Below are positions 8,311 to 16,332 of a stretch of 64,000 nucleotides of DNA, one piece after another. The stretch spans positions 4,067,057-4,131,056 of the forward strand of contig NZ_KB913029.1 of NCBI RefSeq assembly GCF_000384115.1. The letters are read 5' to 3'. This stretch comes from Sporichthya polymorpha DSM 43042. Lineage in GTDB: Bacteria > Actinomycetota > Actinomycetes > Sporichthyales > Sporichthyaceae. The position numbers and the translations under genes are program-made. Each line of letters begins with the position of its first letter. The stretch's first letter is position 1. Below the pieces are notes generated by a model that made no database searches, was not told where the DNA came from, and saw nothing but the letters and a program-made list of their open reading frames with translations.

Positions 8311-9024
8311 ATGTCGAACGACGACGTCGACCCGAAGGTCGCCTACGCCCAGAAGGCGTTCGAGGCCCCGGAGGGCGCGACCGACCTCCTGCTGATCCGC
8401 CACGGTCAGTCCGAGGGGATGAGCTCGTCCACCTACCCGCGGCTTCCGAGCGGGCAGGCGGACCCGGCGCTCTCGCCGCTCGGCCACCAGCAGGCCGCCC
8501 TCATGGGGGAGCGGCTCGCCGCCGTCGGGATCCAGGCCATCTATTGCTCGACGCTCGTCCGGACCCAGCAGACCGCCGCGCCGCTCGCGAACTTCACGGG
8601 CCTGGACCCGGTCGTGGTCCCCGAGCTCCGCGAGGTCGAGCTCGGCGAGTGGGAGGGCGGCGAGTTCCGCAAGCGCTCGCAGCAGAAGGACGCCTCCTTC
8701 CTCGAGATGATGCGCAAGGGCGACTGGGGCGTTGTTCCGGGCGGGGAGGACAACGAGGCGTTCGGCGCCCGCGTCCGCGGAGCGCTGGAGAAGATCCAGG
8801 CCGCGCACCCGGCGCAGCGCGTGGCGGTCGTCTGCCACGGCGGGGTCATCGGGATCGCGATCGCGCTCGCCACGGGCTGCTCGCCGATGGCGTTCATGCA
8901 CGTCGACAACGCCTCGATCACCCAGATGCTTCTGGTCGACGACCTCTGGATCGTCCGCCGTGTCAACGACACCGCGCACCTGGGCCCGGCGTTCGCCCCG
9001 GTCACCGACGAACCGGTGATGTAG
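8311..9024 (+). CDS. Histidine phosphatase family protein
   Basis: A 237-aa phosphoglycerate-mutase-like phosphatase. The phosphohistidine motif is RHGQSE with His31, and the second catalytic histidine is in VVCHGGVIG. The YCSTLVRTQQTA segment is also typical of this superfamily. The substrate is not predictable. The next gene starts on the base after the TAG stop, so the two are co-transcribed. A good Shine-Dalgarno (GGAGACGGCC) precedes the ATG. Confidence 0.88.
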   Translation: MSNDDVDPKVAYAQKAFEAPEGATDLLLIRHGQSEGMSSSTYPRLPSGQADPALSPLGHQQAALMGERLAAVGIQAIYCSTLVRTQQTAAPLANFTGLDPVVVPELREVELGEWEGGEFRKRSQQKDASFLEMMRKGDWGVVPGGEDNEAFGARVRGALEKIQAAHPAQRVAVVCHGGVIGIAIALATGCSPMAFMHVDNASITQMLLVDDLWIVRRVNDTAHLGPAFAPVTDEPVM

Positions 9025-9615
9025 ATGGCGGTTGCGGGCCTCGTCCTGGCGGCGGGATCCGGCAGCCGTCTCGGCGCCCCGAAGGCGCTTGTCGAGCTCG
9101 GGGGAGAGCGGCTCGTCGACCGCGCGGTCCGCGTCCTGCGCGACGGCGGGTGCGACCCGTTGGTCGTCGTCTCCGGCGCCGCGCCGTTCACCGTCGCGGG
9201 CGCCACGGTCGTCCCGAACCCGGACTGGGCAACCGGCATGGGCTCGTCCCTGCGCGTCGGGCTCGGCGCGCTGGCGGCGACCGACGCCGCGGCGGTCGTC
9301 GTCTCGCTGGTCGACCAGCCCGACATCGGGGCCGACGTGGTCCGGCGGGTGATCGACGCCTTCGCCGCCGGCGCGAGCGTCGCCACCGCCACCTACGAGG
9401 GCAAGCGGCGCAACCCCGTCCTGTTCGCCCGGCCGACGTGGGACGAGGTCGCCCGCCTGGCCGAGGGGGACGCCGGCGCCCGGCCGTTCCTGGCCGCGCA
9501 CCCGGAGCTGATCACCCCCGTCGCCTGCGACGACCTGGGCTCCCCGGCGGACATCGACACCCCGGCCGACCTGGCCCGGGCCCGCGGGGAAGCAGACGGG
9601 GCCCCGGGGCGTTAG
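9025..9615 (+). CDS. MobA/MocA-like nucleotidyltransferase
   Basis: A 196-aa NTP-transferase. The N-terminal VLAAGSGSRLGAPKAL loop (residues 7-22) is the nucleotide-binding signature of MobA/MocA enzymes, followed by SLVDQPDIGADVV with the metal-binding Asp. In molybdopterin pathways such proteins add CMP or GMP to the cofactor; no molybdoenzyme genes are nearby, so the specific role is open. It abuts the phosphatase gene with no gap (TAGATG), which suggests coupled translation. Confidence 0.82.
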   Translation: MAVAGLVLAAGSGSRLGAPKALVELGGERLVDRAVRVLRDGGCDPLVVVSGAAPFTVAGATVVPNPDWATGMGSSLRVGLGALAATDAAAVVVSLVDQPDIGADVVRRVIDAFAAGASVATATYEGKRRNPVLFARPTWDEVARLAEGDAGARPFLAAHPELITPVACDDLGSPADIDTPADLARARGEADGAPGR

Positions 9616-9713
9616 GTCCCGAATGTGACGGTCGCCAAAGTCGACCCACGCGGTTTACATTGAGGCCGTCAGGCGTAGACTTGCTCGCCTGGCACCCGAA
9701 CGAGGAGCGCGGA

Positions 9714-10268
9714 ATGAGCCTGCCCGACACCCTGAGCCCCACCACGCTGCGCCAGAAGAACGGCTCCGTCCGTCTGCTGGACGTCCGCACGCCCGGCGAG
9801 TTCGCCGCGTCGCGGATCCCGGGCTCGCACAACATCCCGCTGGGCGACCTCGAGAGCTACGCCGACGCCCTCGCCAAGGCCGACACCGAGCTCGTCGTCG
9901 TCTGCCAGTCCGGTGGCCGGGCCAAGCTCGCGGCCGACGCGCTCCGCGCCAAGGGCCGGAGCAACGTCTCCGTCCTCGACGGTGGCCTCGGCGCCTGGGA
10001 GTCCGCGGGCGGCGACACCGAGGGCGGCGCGTCCGCGTGGACGATCGAGCGGCAGGTCCGCCTCGTCGCCGGCTCGCTGGTCCTGACCGGCATCCTCGCC
10101 AGCCTGAAGTACCCGAAGGCCAAGTTCCTCTCCGGCGCGATCGGCGGCGGTCTCACCTTCGCGGCCCTGTCGAACACCTGCATGATGGGCTCGCTGCTCG
10201 CCAAGCTGCCCTTCAACCGGGCCGCCTCGGCCGACATCGAGTCTGCGATCGTGGCGCTCAACACCTAG
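9714..10268 (+). CDS. Membrane-anchored rhodanese (rhodanese-DUF2892)
   Basis: A 184-aa protein with an N-terminal single rhodanese domain (residues 10-105) and a C-terminal DUF2892-type membrane hairpin (about 113-172). The active-site cysteine is Cys64 in VVVCQSGGRA, so sulfur transfer should be possible. Such fusions are usually linked to detoxification or delivery of reactive sulfur at the membrane. It stands alone, with a GAGGAGCG Shine-Dalgarno before the ATG and a strong double hairpin after the stop. Confidence 0.9.
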   Translation: MSLPDTLSPTTLRQKNGSVRLLDVRTPGEFAASRIPGSHNIPLGDLESYADALAKADTELVVVCQSGGRAKLAADALRAKGRSNVSVLDGGLGAWESAGGDTEGGASAWTIERQVRLVAGSLVLTGILASLKYPKAKFLSGAIGGGLTFAALSNTCMMGSLLAKLPFNRAASADIESAIVALNT

Positions 10269-10285
10269 GTTCCCCGCAACTTCTC

Positions 10286-10357
10286 CGGCGCGGCGCGCCC
10301 TTCCCCGACCCGGGAAAGGCGCGCCGCGCCGCTGTAGTTGGCCCCGGAGGGGCCAAC
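10286..10357 (+). terminator. Double hairpin after the rhodanese gene
   Basis: Two GC-rich hairpins follow the stop codon. The first has 14-bp perfect arms, CGGCGCGGCGCGCC (10286-10299) and its complement at 10318-10331, with a further TTCCC/GGGAA pair inside. The second is GTTGGCCCC, GGA loop, GGGGCCAAC (10337-10357). There is no T-tract, as is common for actinobacterial terminators. They probably insulate the iol operon from upstream transcription. Confidence 0.6.
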
Positions 10358-10486
10358 CGCTGCCCGATTCGCCCGAATTGCCGGGCTCAGGATCATCCGT
10401 ACGGCCACGGTTGGGCGGTTCGTGCTGCGCCGACCGGGGCGGAAGCGGGACGCTTTGCCTCCTGGACTCATCTGGTGGGGGGAAGC

Positions 10487-11536
10487 GTGCGGATCGGGGT
10501 AGCCGGCGTCGGACGCATCGGTGCGTTGCACGCCCAGAATCTGGTCGCCGCGATCGGCGCGGCGAACGTCGTGATCGCCGACGCCGACCCCGCGCGCGCC
10601 CGCGCGACCGCGGCCGGCCTCGGTGTCGCGACCGCCGCTGACGTCGAGACCCTTCTCGCCGCCCGGGTCGACGGTTTGGTCGTCGCGACGCCGACCGACA
10701 CGCACGCCGCGCTGGTGCTGCGCGCGGTCGCGGCCGGGATCCCGGTGTTCTGCGAGAAGCCGGTCGCCCCGGACATCGCCTCGACCCGGGCCGTGCTCGC
10801 GCAGGTGCAGGCGGCGGGCGGGCTCGTGCAGGTCGGGTTCCAGCGCCGGTTCGACCCCGGTTACGTGGCGGCGCACGAGGCCGTCGCGTCCGGCGTGCTC
10901 GGGCCGGTCCACACGATCGTCGGGCAGACGCTCGACCCGTCGCCCCCGCCCGCGGCCTACGTCGCGGTCTCCGGCGGCATCTTCCGGGACTGCCTGGTGC
11001 ACGACCTCGACATCCTGCGCTGGGTCACCGGGCAGGAGGCGGTCGAGGTCTACGCGACCGGCGCGAACCTCGGCGACGACTACATCCGCGCCGCCGGCGA
11101 CGTCGACGCCGTCGCGGTGACGCTGACGATGACCGACGGCTCGCTCGCGATGCTCTCGGCCAGCCGGTACAACCGTGCCGGGTACGACGTCCGCATGGAG
11201 GTCCGTGGGCACCGCGACTCGGTGGCCGTCGGCCTGGAGCCGCGGACGCCGATCCGGTCGATGGAGCCGATGACCTACCCGTCGGAGCCCGCGTTCCCAG
11301 GGTTCCTGGAGCGCTTCGGCGCCGCCTACGCCGCGGAGATGGCGGCATTCGTCTCGCTCGTCCGCAGCGGGGGAGCGAGCCGGTGCACCGTCGCGGACGC
11401 GCTGGCCGCGTTCGTCCTCGCCGAGGCGTGCGAGATCTCCCGTCGGGAGCGTCGGCCGGTGGCCGTTGCCGACATCGAGGCGGCCGGGGTCCTGCCCGGC
11501 CAGCAGGGTCGCGTCAGTCTGGAAGGTGTGGCATGA
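10487..11536 (+). CDS. iolG: Inositol 2-dehydrogenase-like oxidoreductase
   Basis: A 349-aa Gfo/Idh/MocA-family dehydrogenase that, by context, oxidises myo-inositol to scyllo-inosose. The Rossmann fold begins at once (RIGVAGVGRIGALHAQN), followed by the EKPVA lysine motif and the GIFRDCLVHDLDILRW block containing the catalytic Asp and His. The GTG at 10487 is chosen for its GGGGGAAG Shine-Dalgarno and because translation then starts directly at the Rossmann strand. It heads the iolG-E-C-B-D run and its stop overlaps the next gene (ATGA). Other cyclitols are possible substrates. Confidence 0.88.
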   Translation: MRIGVAGVGRIGALHAQNLVAAIGAANVVIADADPARARATAAGLGVATAADVETLLAARVDGLVVATPTDTHAALVLRAVAAGIPVFCEKPVAPDIASTRAVLAQVQAAGGLVQVGFQRRFDPGYVAAHEAVASGVLGPVHTIVGQTLDPSPPPAAYVAVSGGIFRDCLVHDLDILRWVTGQEAVEVYATGANLGDDYIRAAGDVDAVAVTLTMTDGSLAMLSASRYNRAGYDVRMEVRGHRDSVAVGLEPRTPIRSMEPMTYPSEPAFPGFLERFGAAYAAEMAAFVSLVRSGGASRCTVADALAAFVLAEACEISRRERRPVAVADIEAAGVLPGQQGRVSLEGVA

Positions 11537-12447
11537 CCGCTCCGTGGATCCACCGGCTGGCGGGGGCCCCGATCTCCTGGGGTGTCTGCGAGGTGCCGGG
11601 CTGGGGACATCAGCTCCCGGCCGACCTCGTCCTCTCCGAGATGGCAGCGGCCGGTCTGCGCGCGGCGGAGTTCGGCCCGGACGGCTTTTTGCCTGACGGT
11701 GGCTCAGAACGCGCTGCGGTGCTGCACCGGTTCGGCATGAGCGCGGTGGGCGGGTTCGTCCCCGTCGTCGTGCACGCCGGCGAGGTCGAGGCGGCGGACT
11801 TCGACCCGCTGTTCGGCGCGTTCACCGAGGCCGGTGCCGGGGTCGTCGTGTTCGCCGCCGTCAGCGGGCAGGACGGGTACGACTCCCGCCCCGAGCTCGA
11901 CGACGACGCGTGGACGCTGCTCTGCATGAACCTCGACCGGCTCGCCGAGCGCGCCGCGGCGTTCGGCCTCGTCGGCACGCTGCACCCGCACGTCGGCACG
12001 CTGGTCGAGCGGCCGCAGGAGATCGACCGCGTTCTGCTCGGCGCGACGATCGGTCTGTGCCTCGACACCGGCCACTGCCTGGCCGGCGGCGGTGACCCGC
12101 TCGCCCTGGCGAAGGTCGCGACGCGGCGGATCCGCCACGTGCACCTGAAGGACGTCGACGCCGCCCTGGCCGCGCGCGTCCGTACCGGGGAGCTCACCTA
12201 CACCGAGGCCGTGGCCGCGGGGATGTACCGCCCGCTCGGCGCCGGCGACGCCCGGGTGGCCGACATCGTCGCGACGCTCGAGGCCGGCGGTTACAGCGGC
12301 TGGTACGTCCTCGAGCAGGACCGCATCCTGCCCGCGCCCCGCGGCGGCGAGGCCGATCCGATGGACGCCAACCTGCACGCGGCCGCGGCGATCCGCGCCG
12401 ACGTCGACGCCAGCCTCGCCCACCTGCGGGCTGCCCTGCCGGTGTGA
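11533..12447 (+). CDS. iolE: Inosose dehydratase-like TIM-barrel protein
   Basis: A 304-aa sugar-phosphate isomerase/epimerase-type TIM barrel. In this operon position it should be the IolE-type 2-keto-myo-inositol dehydratase or the related IolH. Characteristic strand ends are APISWGVCE, GTLHPHVGT, LCLDTGHC and HVHLKDVD, which supply the metal-binding Glu, Asp and His residues. The ATG overlaps the iolG stop. The following gene starts 10 bp after its stop. IolE and IolH cannot be separated with certainty from the sequence alone. Confidence 0.8.
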   Translation: MTAPWIHRLAGAPISWGVCEVPGWGHQLPADLVLSEMAAAGLRAAEFGPDGFLPDGGSERAAVLHRFGMSAVGGFVPVVVHAGEVEAADFDPLFGAFTEAGAGVVVFAAVSGQDGYDSRPELDDDAWTLLCMNLDRLAERAAAFGLVGTLHPHVGTLVERPQEIDRVLLGATIGLCLDTGHCLAGGGDPLALAKVATRRIRHVHLKDVDAALAARVRTGELTYTEAVAAGMYRPLGAGDARVADIVATLEAGGYSGWYVLEQDRILPAPRGGEADPMDANLHAAAAIRADVDASLAHLRAALPV

Positions 12448-12457
12448 GTGCGTCGCG

Positions 12458-13402
12458 ATGAGCATGCCTGCAGAGGTTCTGACGATCGGTCGGCTCGGCG
12501 TCGACGTCTACCCGCAGCAGGTGGGCGTCGGGCTGGAGGACGTCACGAGCTTCGGCAAGTACCTCGGCGGGAGCGCGGCCAACGTCGCGGTCGCGGCGGC
12601 CCGGCACGGCCGGCGGGCGGCGCTGGTCAGCGGCGTGGGTGACGACCCGTTCGGTCGCTTCCTGCGTCGCGCGCTCGCGGGCTTCGGGGTCGCGGACGAC
12701 CACGTCGCGACCGTCCCCGGCGGCCGGACGCCGGTGACCTTCTGCGAGATGTTCCCGCCGGACGACTTCCCGCTGTACTTCTACCGGGACGACGCTCCGG
12801 ACCTGCAGATCTCGGCCGACGACGCGATGCTCGCTGCGGTGCGCAGCGCGGCCCTGTGCTGGACGACCGTGACCGGCCTGTCCCGTGAGCCGAGCCGCGC
12901 CACGACGCTGGCGGCCCTGGCGGCGCGGGAACGCCGCGGGCACACCGTCCTCGACCTCGACTGGCGTCCGATGTTCTGGCCCTCGCCCGAGGAGGCGTAT
13001 CCGTGGATCCGCGCCGCGCTGGCGCGCTCGACCGTCGCGATCGGCAACCTCGACGAGTGTGAGGTCGCGACGGGGGAGCGCAACCCGCGCGCGGCGGCCG
13101 AGGAACTGCGCGAGGCCGGGGTCCGTATCGCGGTCGTGAAGATGGGCCCCGCCGGGGTGCTCGGGCTCGACGACGACGGCTTCGTCGAGGTCCCGCCGTA
13201 CCGGGTCGACGTGCTCAACGGCCTCGGTGCCGGCGACGCGTTCGGCGGGGCGTTCTGCCACGGCCTGCTCGCCGGATGGTCGCTGGAGCGGATCCTGCAC
13301 TTCGCGAACGTCGCCGGGGCGCTGGTGGCGGCCCAGATCGCGTGCTCCGACGCGATGCCGACCACCGCGGAGGTCGAGGCTCACCTGGCGGCCCGCTCGT
13401 GA
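12458..13402 (+). CDS. iolC: 5-dehydro-2-deoxygluconokinase IolC
   Basis: A 314-aa PfkB/ribokinase-family kinase that phosphorylates 5-dehydro-2-deoxy-gluconate in inositol breakdown. The sugar-binding GGSAANVAVAAARHG motif lies at about 41-55, and the NGLGAGDAFGGAF anion hole carries the catalytic Asp260. Typical IolC features are the FYRDDAPD segment and a DLDWRPMFW loop. It ends in a GTGA overlap with iolB. It is of the short, kinase-only type without the C-terminal DUF2090 domain seen in fused forms. Confidence 0.92.
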   Translation: MSMPAEVLTIGRLGVDVYPQQVGVGLEDVTSFGKYLGGSAANVAVAAARHGRRAALVSGVGDDPFGRFLRRALAGFGVADDHVATVPGGRTPVTFCEMFPPDDFPLYFYRDDAPDLQISADDAMLAAVRSAALCWTTVTGLSREPSRATTLAALAARERRGHTVLDLDWRPMFWPSPEEAYPWIRAALARSTVAIGNLDECEVATGERNPRAAAEELREAGVRIAVVKMGPAGVLGLDDDGFVEVPPYRVDVLNGLGAGDAFGGAFCHGLLAGWSLERILHFANVAGALVAAQIACSDAMPTTAEVEAHLAARS

Positions 13403-14268
13403 ACCTGCACCTGCCGGCCGGCTCGACGGCGACCCACCCCTGGGCCCTCGAGATCCCTTCCGGGCGTCCGGAGTGGACGCACACTTCGCTCCGGATCCTC
13501 GACCTGCCCCCGGGCGGCTCGCACCGGTGGGAGACCGGGGACGAGGAGGCGGTCGTCCTTCCGCTCGCCGGCTCGGGGACCGTCGGCTGCGACGGGGAGA
13601 GCTTTGAACTGACAGGGCGTCAGAGCGTGTTCGAGCGCGTCAGCGACCTGGCGTACGTGCCGCGGGACTCCGCGGTGTCGGTGTACTCGATCCGGGGCGG
13701 CCGGTTCGCGGTCGCCGGAGCGCGGTGCGAGCGCCGCCTGGCCCCGGCCTACCTGCCCGCCGAGAGCGTCCCCGTCGAGGTCCGCGGGGCCGGCAGTGCG
13801 ACGCGGCAGGTCAACAACTTCGGCGTCCCCGGGGTGCTGGAGGCCGACCGACTCATTGCGTGCGAGGTCCTCACGCCCGGTGGGAACTGGTCCTCGTTCC
13901 CGCCCCACAAGCACGACTGCGAGCGGCCGGGCCTGGAGTCCGAGCTCGAGGAGATCTACTACTTCGAGCTCTCCCGACCGGGTTTGGCGTATCACCGCGT
14001 CTACGGCACCGCGGACCGTCCGATCGACGTCCTCGCCGAGGTCCGCGACGGCGACGTCGTCCTCGTCCCGCACGGGTGGCACGGCCCGTCGATCGCCGCG
14101 CCCGGCGTCGACCTGTACTACCTGAACGTCATGGCCGGCCCGGGCCCCGAGCGCGCCTGGCGAATCTGCGACGACCCCGCCCACACCTGGGTCCGCGGCA
14201 CCTGGCTGTCGCAGGAGTGCGACCCGCGGGTCCCGATGACCTCCGCCGCCGGGCGGATCACCCACTAA
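13399..14268 (+). CDS. iolB: 5-deoxy-glucuronate isomerase IolB
   Basis: A 289-aa bicupin that isomerises 5-deoxy-glucuronate to 5-dehydro-2-deoxy-gluconate. The metal site is visible as the FPPHKHDCERPG motif (His170, His172) followed by ELEEIYYFEL with the Glu ligand and VPHGWHGP with a later His. The GTG start overlaps the iolC TGA. Length is at the usual family value. A 42-bp palindrome sits between its stop and iolD, the only sizeable gap in the iolG-D block. Confidence 0.92.
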   Translation: MNLHLPAGSTATHPWALEIPSGRPEWTHTSLRILDLPPGGSHRWETGDEEAVVLPLAGSGTVGCDGESFELTGRQSVFERVSDLAYVPRDSAVSVYSIRGGRFAVAGARCERRLAPAYLPAESVPVEVRGAGSATRQVNNFGVPGVLEADRLIACEVLTPGGNWSSFPPHKHDCERPGLESELEEIYYFELSRPGLAYHRVYGTADRPIDVLAEVRDGDVVLVPHGWHGPSIAAPGVDLYYLNVMAGPGPERAWRICDDPAHTWVRGTWLSQECDPRVPMTSAAGRITH

Positions 14269-14310
14269 CGTCCGACGATGTGGCTGCTATTGCAACCACA
14301 TCTTCGGACG
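14269..14310. repeat. Palindromic repeat family C, copy 1
   Basis: A 42-bp stem-loop directly after the iolB stop: CGTCCGACGATGTGG (14269-14283) pairs with CCACATCTTCGGACG (14296-14310) with one mismatch, around a loop containing GCTATTGCA. A second copy with the same loop core lies at 49683-49732. Being inside an operon, it may act on mRNA stability or partial termination before iolD. Confidence 0.7.
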
Positions 14311-14329
14311 CAAGGAAAGGTAAGACGGC

Positions 14330-16210
14330 ATGCGGCTGACGGTGGCCCAGGCGCTGGTGCGATTCCTCGCGGTCCAGTACTCCGAGCGGGACGGGACGCG
14401 GCAGCGGCTGATCCCCGGCTGCTTCGGGATCTTCGGCCACGGCAACGTCGCCGGCGTCGGGCAGGCGCTGCTGGAGAACGCGGCCCAGGCGCCGACGACC
14501 GGCGAGCCGGTGCTGCCGTACCACCTCGCGCGCAACGAGCAGGCGATGGTCCACGCGGCGTGCGGCTACGCGCGCATGCGCGACCGGCTGCAGACGCTCG
14601 CGTGCACCACGAGCATCGGCCCGGGCGCGACGAACATGGTCACCGGCGCCGCCCTCGCGACGATCAACCGGCTCCCGGTCCTGCTGCTCCCCGGCGACGT
14701 CTTCGCCACCCGCGCGGCCGGTGCACTGCTGCAGGAGCTCGAGCGGCCCGGCGAGCCCGGGACGAGTGTCAACGACGCCTTCCGGCCGGTGAGCCGGTTC
14801 TTCGCGCGCATCGAGCGGCCGGAGCAGCTGCCGCAGGCGCTGCTCGGTGCGATGCGCACGCTGACCGACCCGGCCGAGACCGGCGCCGTCACCCTCGCGC
14901 TGCCGCAGGACGTGCAGGCCGAGGCCTACGACTGGCCCGACGAGCTGTTCGCCGAGCGCACGTGGCTGGTCCCGCGTCCGGCGCCGGACACGACCGCGCT
15001 CGCCCGCGCCGCCGAGCTCCTGCGCGGCGCCCGGCGACCGCTGGTCGTCGCGGGCGGTGGCGTGACGTACGCGGCCGCGGAGTCGGCGCTGCGTTCGTTC
15101 GCCGAGGCGACCGGCATCCCCGTCGCGGACACCCACGCCGGCAAGGGGACGCTGCCGTTCGACCACGCGCTGAGCGCGGGACCGCTGGGCGCCACCGGCA
15201 CCCCGGTCGCGAACTCGCTCGCCGCCGAGGCGGACGTCGTGCTCGGCGTCGGCACCCGGTGGAGCGATTTCACGACCGGTTCCCGCACGGTGTTCGGGCC
15301 GGCGACCCGATTCGTGAACCTCAACGTCGCGGCCTTCGACTCCGCGAAGCACGGCGCGCTGATGCTGACCGCCGACGCCCGCGCCGGGCTGGAGGCCCTC
15401 ACCGCGGCGCTCGCCGGCCACCGCGCGCCCGCGGAGTGGACCGCCCGGCTCGACCGCGCCCGCGCCACGTGGACGCCGGTCGCCGACGCCGCGCTCACCG
15501 GGAACGGGGGATCAGCCCCGGTGCAGACGGCCGTGCTCGGCGCCGTGAACGAGGCTCTGAACGCCCGGAGCGGGACGATGGTCGCGGCCGCCGGCAGCAT
15601 GCCCGGCCAGCTCCAGATGCTGTGGCGCGCCCGGACGCCGAAGGGCTACCACGTCGAGTACGGGTACTCCTGCATGGGCTACGAGATCGCCGGCGCGCTC
15701 GGGGTGAAGATGGCGGCCCCGGAGCGGGACGTCGTCGCCCTGGTCGGCGACGGCTCGTATCTGATGATGAGTCAGGAGATCGTCACCGCGGTCTCGGAAC
15801 GCATTCCGCTCACGGTCGTCCTCGTCGACAACGCCGGCTTCGGTTCGATCGGCGCGCTCTCGGAGTCCCTCGGCAGTCAGCGGTTCGGCACCGCCTACCG
15901 CTATCGCAACCCGGCGTCCGGACGGCTCGACGGCGACCACCTGCCGGTCGACCTCGCCACCAACGCCGCGAGCCTCGGCGCGGAGGTGTTCGGTCCGAAG
16001 ACCCTCGACGAGTTCCGCGCGGACCTCGACAAGGCTCTCGCCTCACCGGCCGTCAGCGTCGTCTACGTCCAGGTCGACCCGCTCGCGCCGGCCCCGTCCT
16101 CGGGCTGCTGGTGGGACGTCCCCGTCGCCGAGGTCTCCGCGCTGGAGAGCACCCAGGCCGCCCGGTCCGCCTACGAGGGCGCGAAGAAGGCCCAGCGCCC
16201 CCTGCTCTGA
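14330..16210 (+). CDS. iolD: 3D-(3,5/4)-trihydroxycyclohexane-1,2-dione hydrolase IolD
   Basis: A 626-aa thiamine-diphosphate enzyme that opens the ring of the inositol catabolite. The cofactor-activating glutamate is Glu70 (LARNEQAMVHAACGYA), and the ThDP/Mg motif starts GDGSYLMMSQEI at residue 473 and ends at the VLVDN asparagine 501. The three-domain layout and length match IolD. The start ATG has an AAGGAAAGG Shine-Dalgarno just after the family-C palindrome. Convergent exported-protein genes follow beyond the family-B repeats. Confidence 0.95.
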   Translation: MRLTVAQALVRFLAVQYSERDGTRQRLIPGCFGIFGHGNVAGVGQALLENAAQAPTTGEPVLPYHLARNEQAMVHAACGYARMRDRLQTLACTTSIGPGATNMVTGAALATINRLPVLLLPGDVFATRAAGALLQELERPGEPGTSVNDAFRPVSRFFARIERPEQLPQALLGAMRTLTDPAETGAVTLALPQDVQAEAYDWPDELFAERTWLVPRPAPDTTALARAAELLRGARRPLVVAGGGVTYAAAESALRSFAEATGIPVADTHAGKGTLPFDHALSAGPLGATGTPVANSLAAEADVVLGVGTRWSDFTTGSRTVFGPATRFVNLNVAAFDSAKHGALMLTADARAGLEALTAALAGHRAPAEWTARLDRARATWTPVADAALTGNGGSAPVQTAVLGAVNEALNARSGTMVAAAGSMPGQLQMLWRARTPKGYHVEYGYSCMGYEIAGALGVKMAAPERDVVALVGDGSYLMMSQEIVTAVSERIPLTVVLVDNAGFGSIGALSESLGSQRFGTAYRYRNPASGRLDGDHLPVDLATNAASLGAEVFGPKTLDEFRADLDKALASPAVSVVYVQVDPLAPAPSSGCWWDVPVAEVSALESTQAARSAYEGAKKAQRPLL

Positions 16211-16213
16211 GCC

Positions 16214-16320
16214 GTCAAGAAAGGGTGTCACCCTTTTTCGACGCGGCCGGATGTCAAGAAAGGGTGTCACCCTTTCTTGACCACTCCCGCGTTCGAAAAG
16301 GGTGTCACCCCTTGTTGAAC
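16214..16320. repeat. Palindromic repeat family B, three tandem units
   Basis: Three palindromes in a row between the convergent iolD and exported-protein genes. Unit 2 (16253-16281) has perfect 14-bp arms, GTCAAGAAAGGGTG and CACCCTTTCTTGAC. Units 1 (16214-16242) and 3 (16291-16320) are degenerate versions with the same AAGGGTGTCACCC core. Unit spacing is about 38 bp. Related elements recur at 31676 and 40839. Bidirectional termination is plausible, but no T-tract is present. Confidence 0.75.
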
Positions 16321-16332
16321 GGGGGGACGGCG

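Noticed and set aside
16214-16320. Possible CRISPR-like array (three repeats about 38 bp apart)
   Set aside because: The units are palindromic and only partly alike, the gaps are 9-10 bp, and there are no cas genes; they match repeat family B instead.
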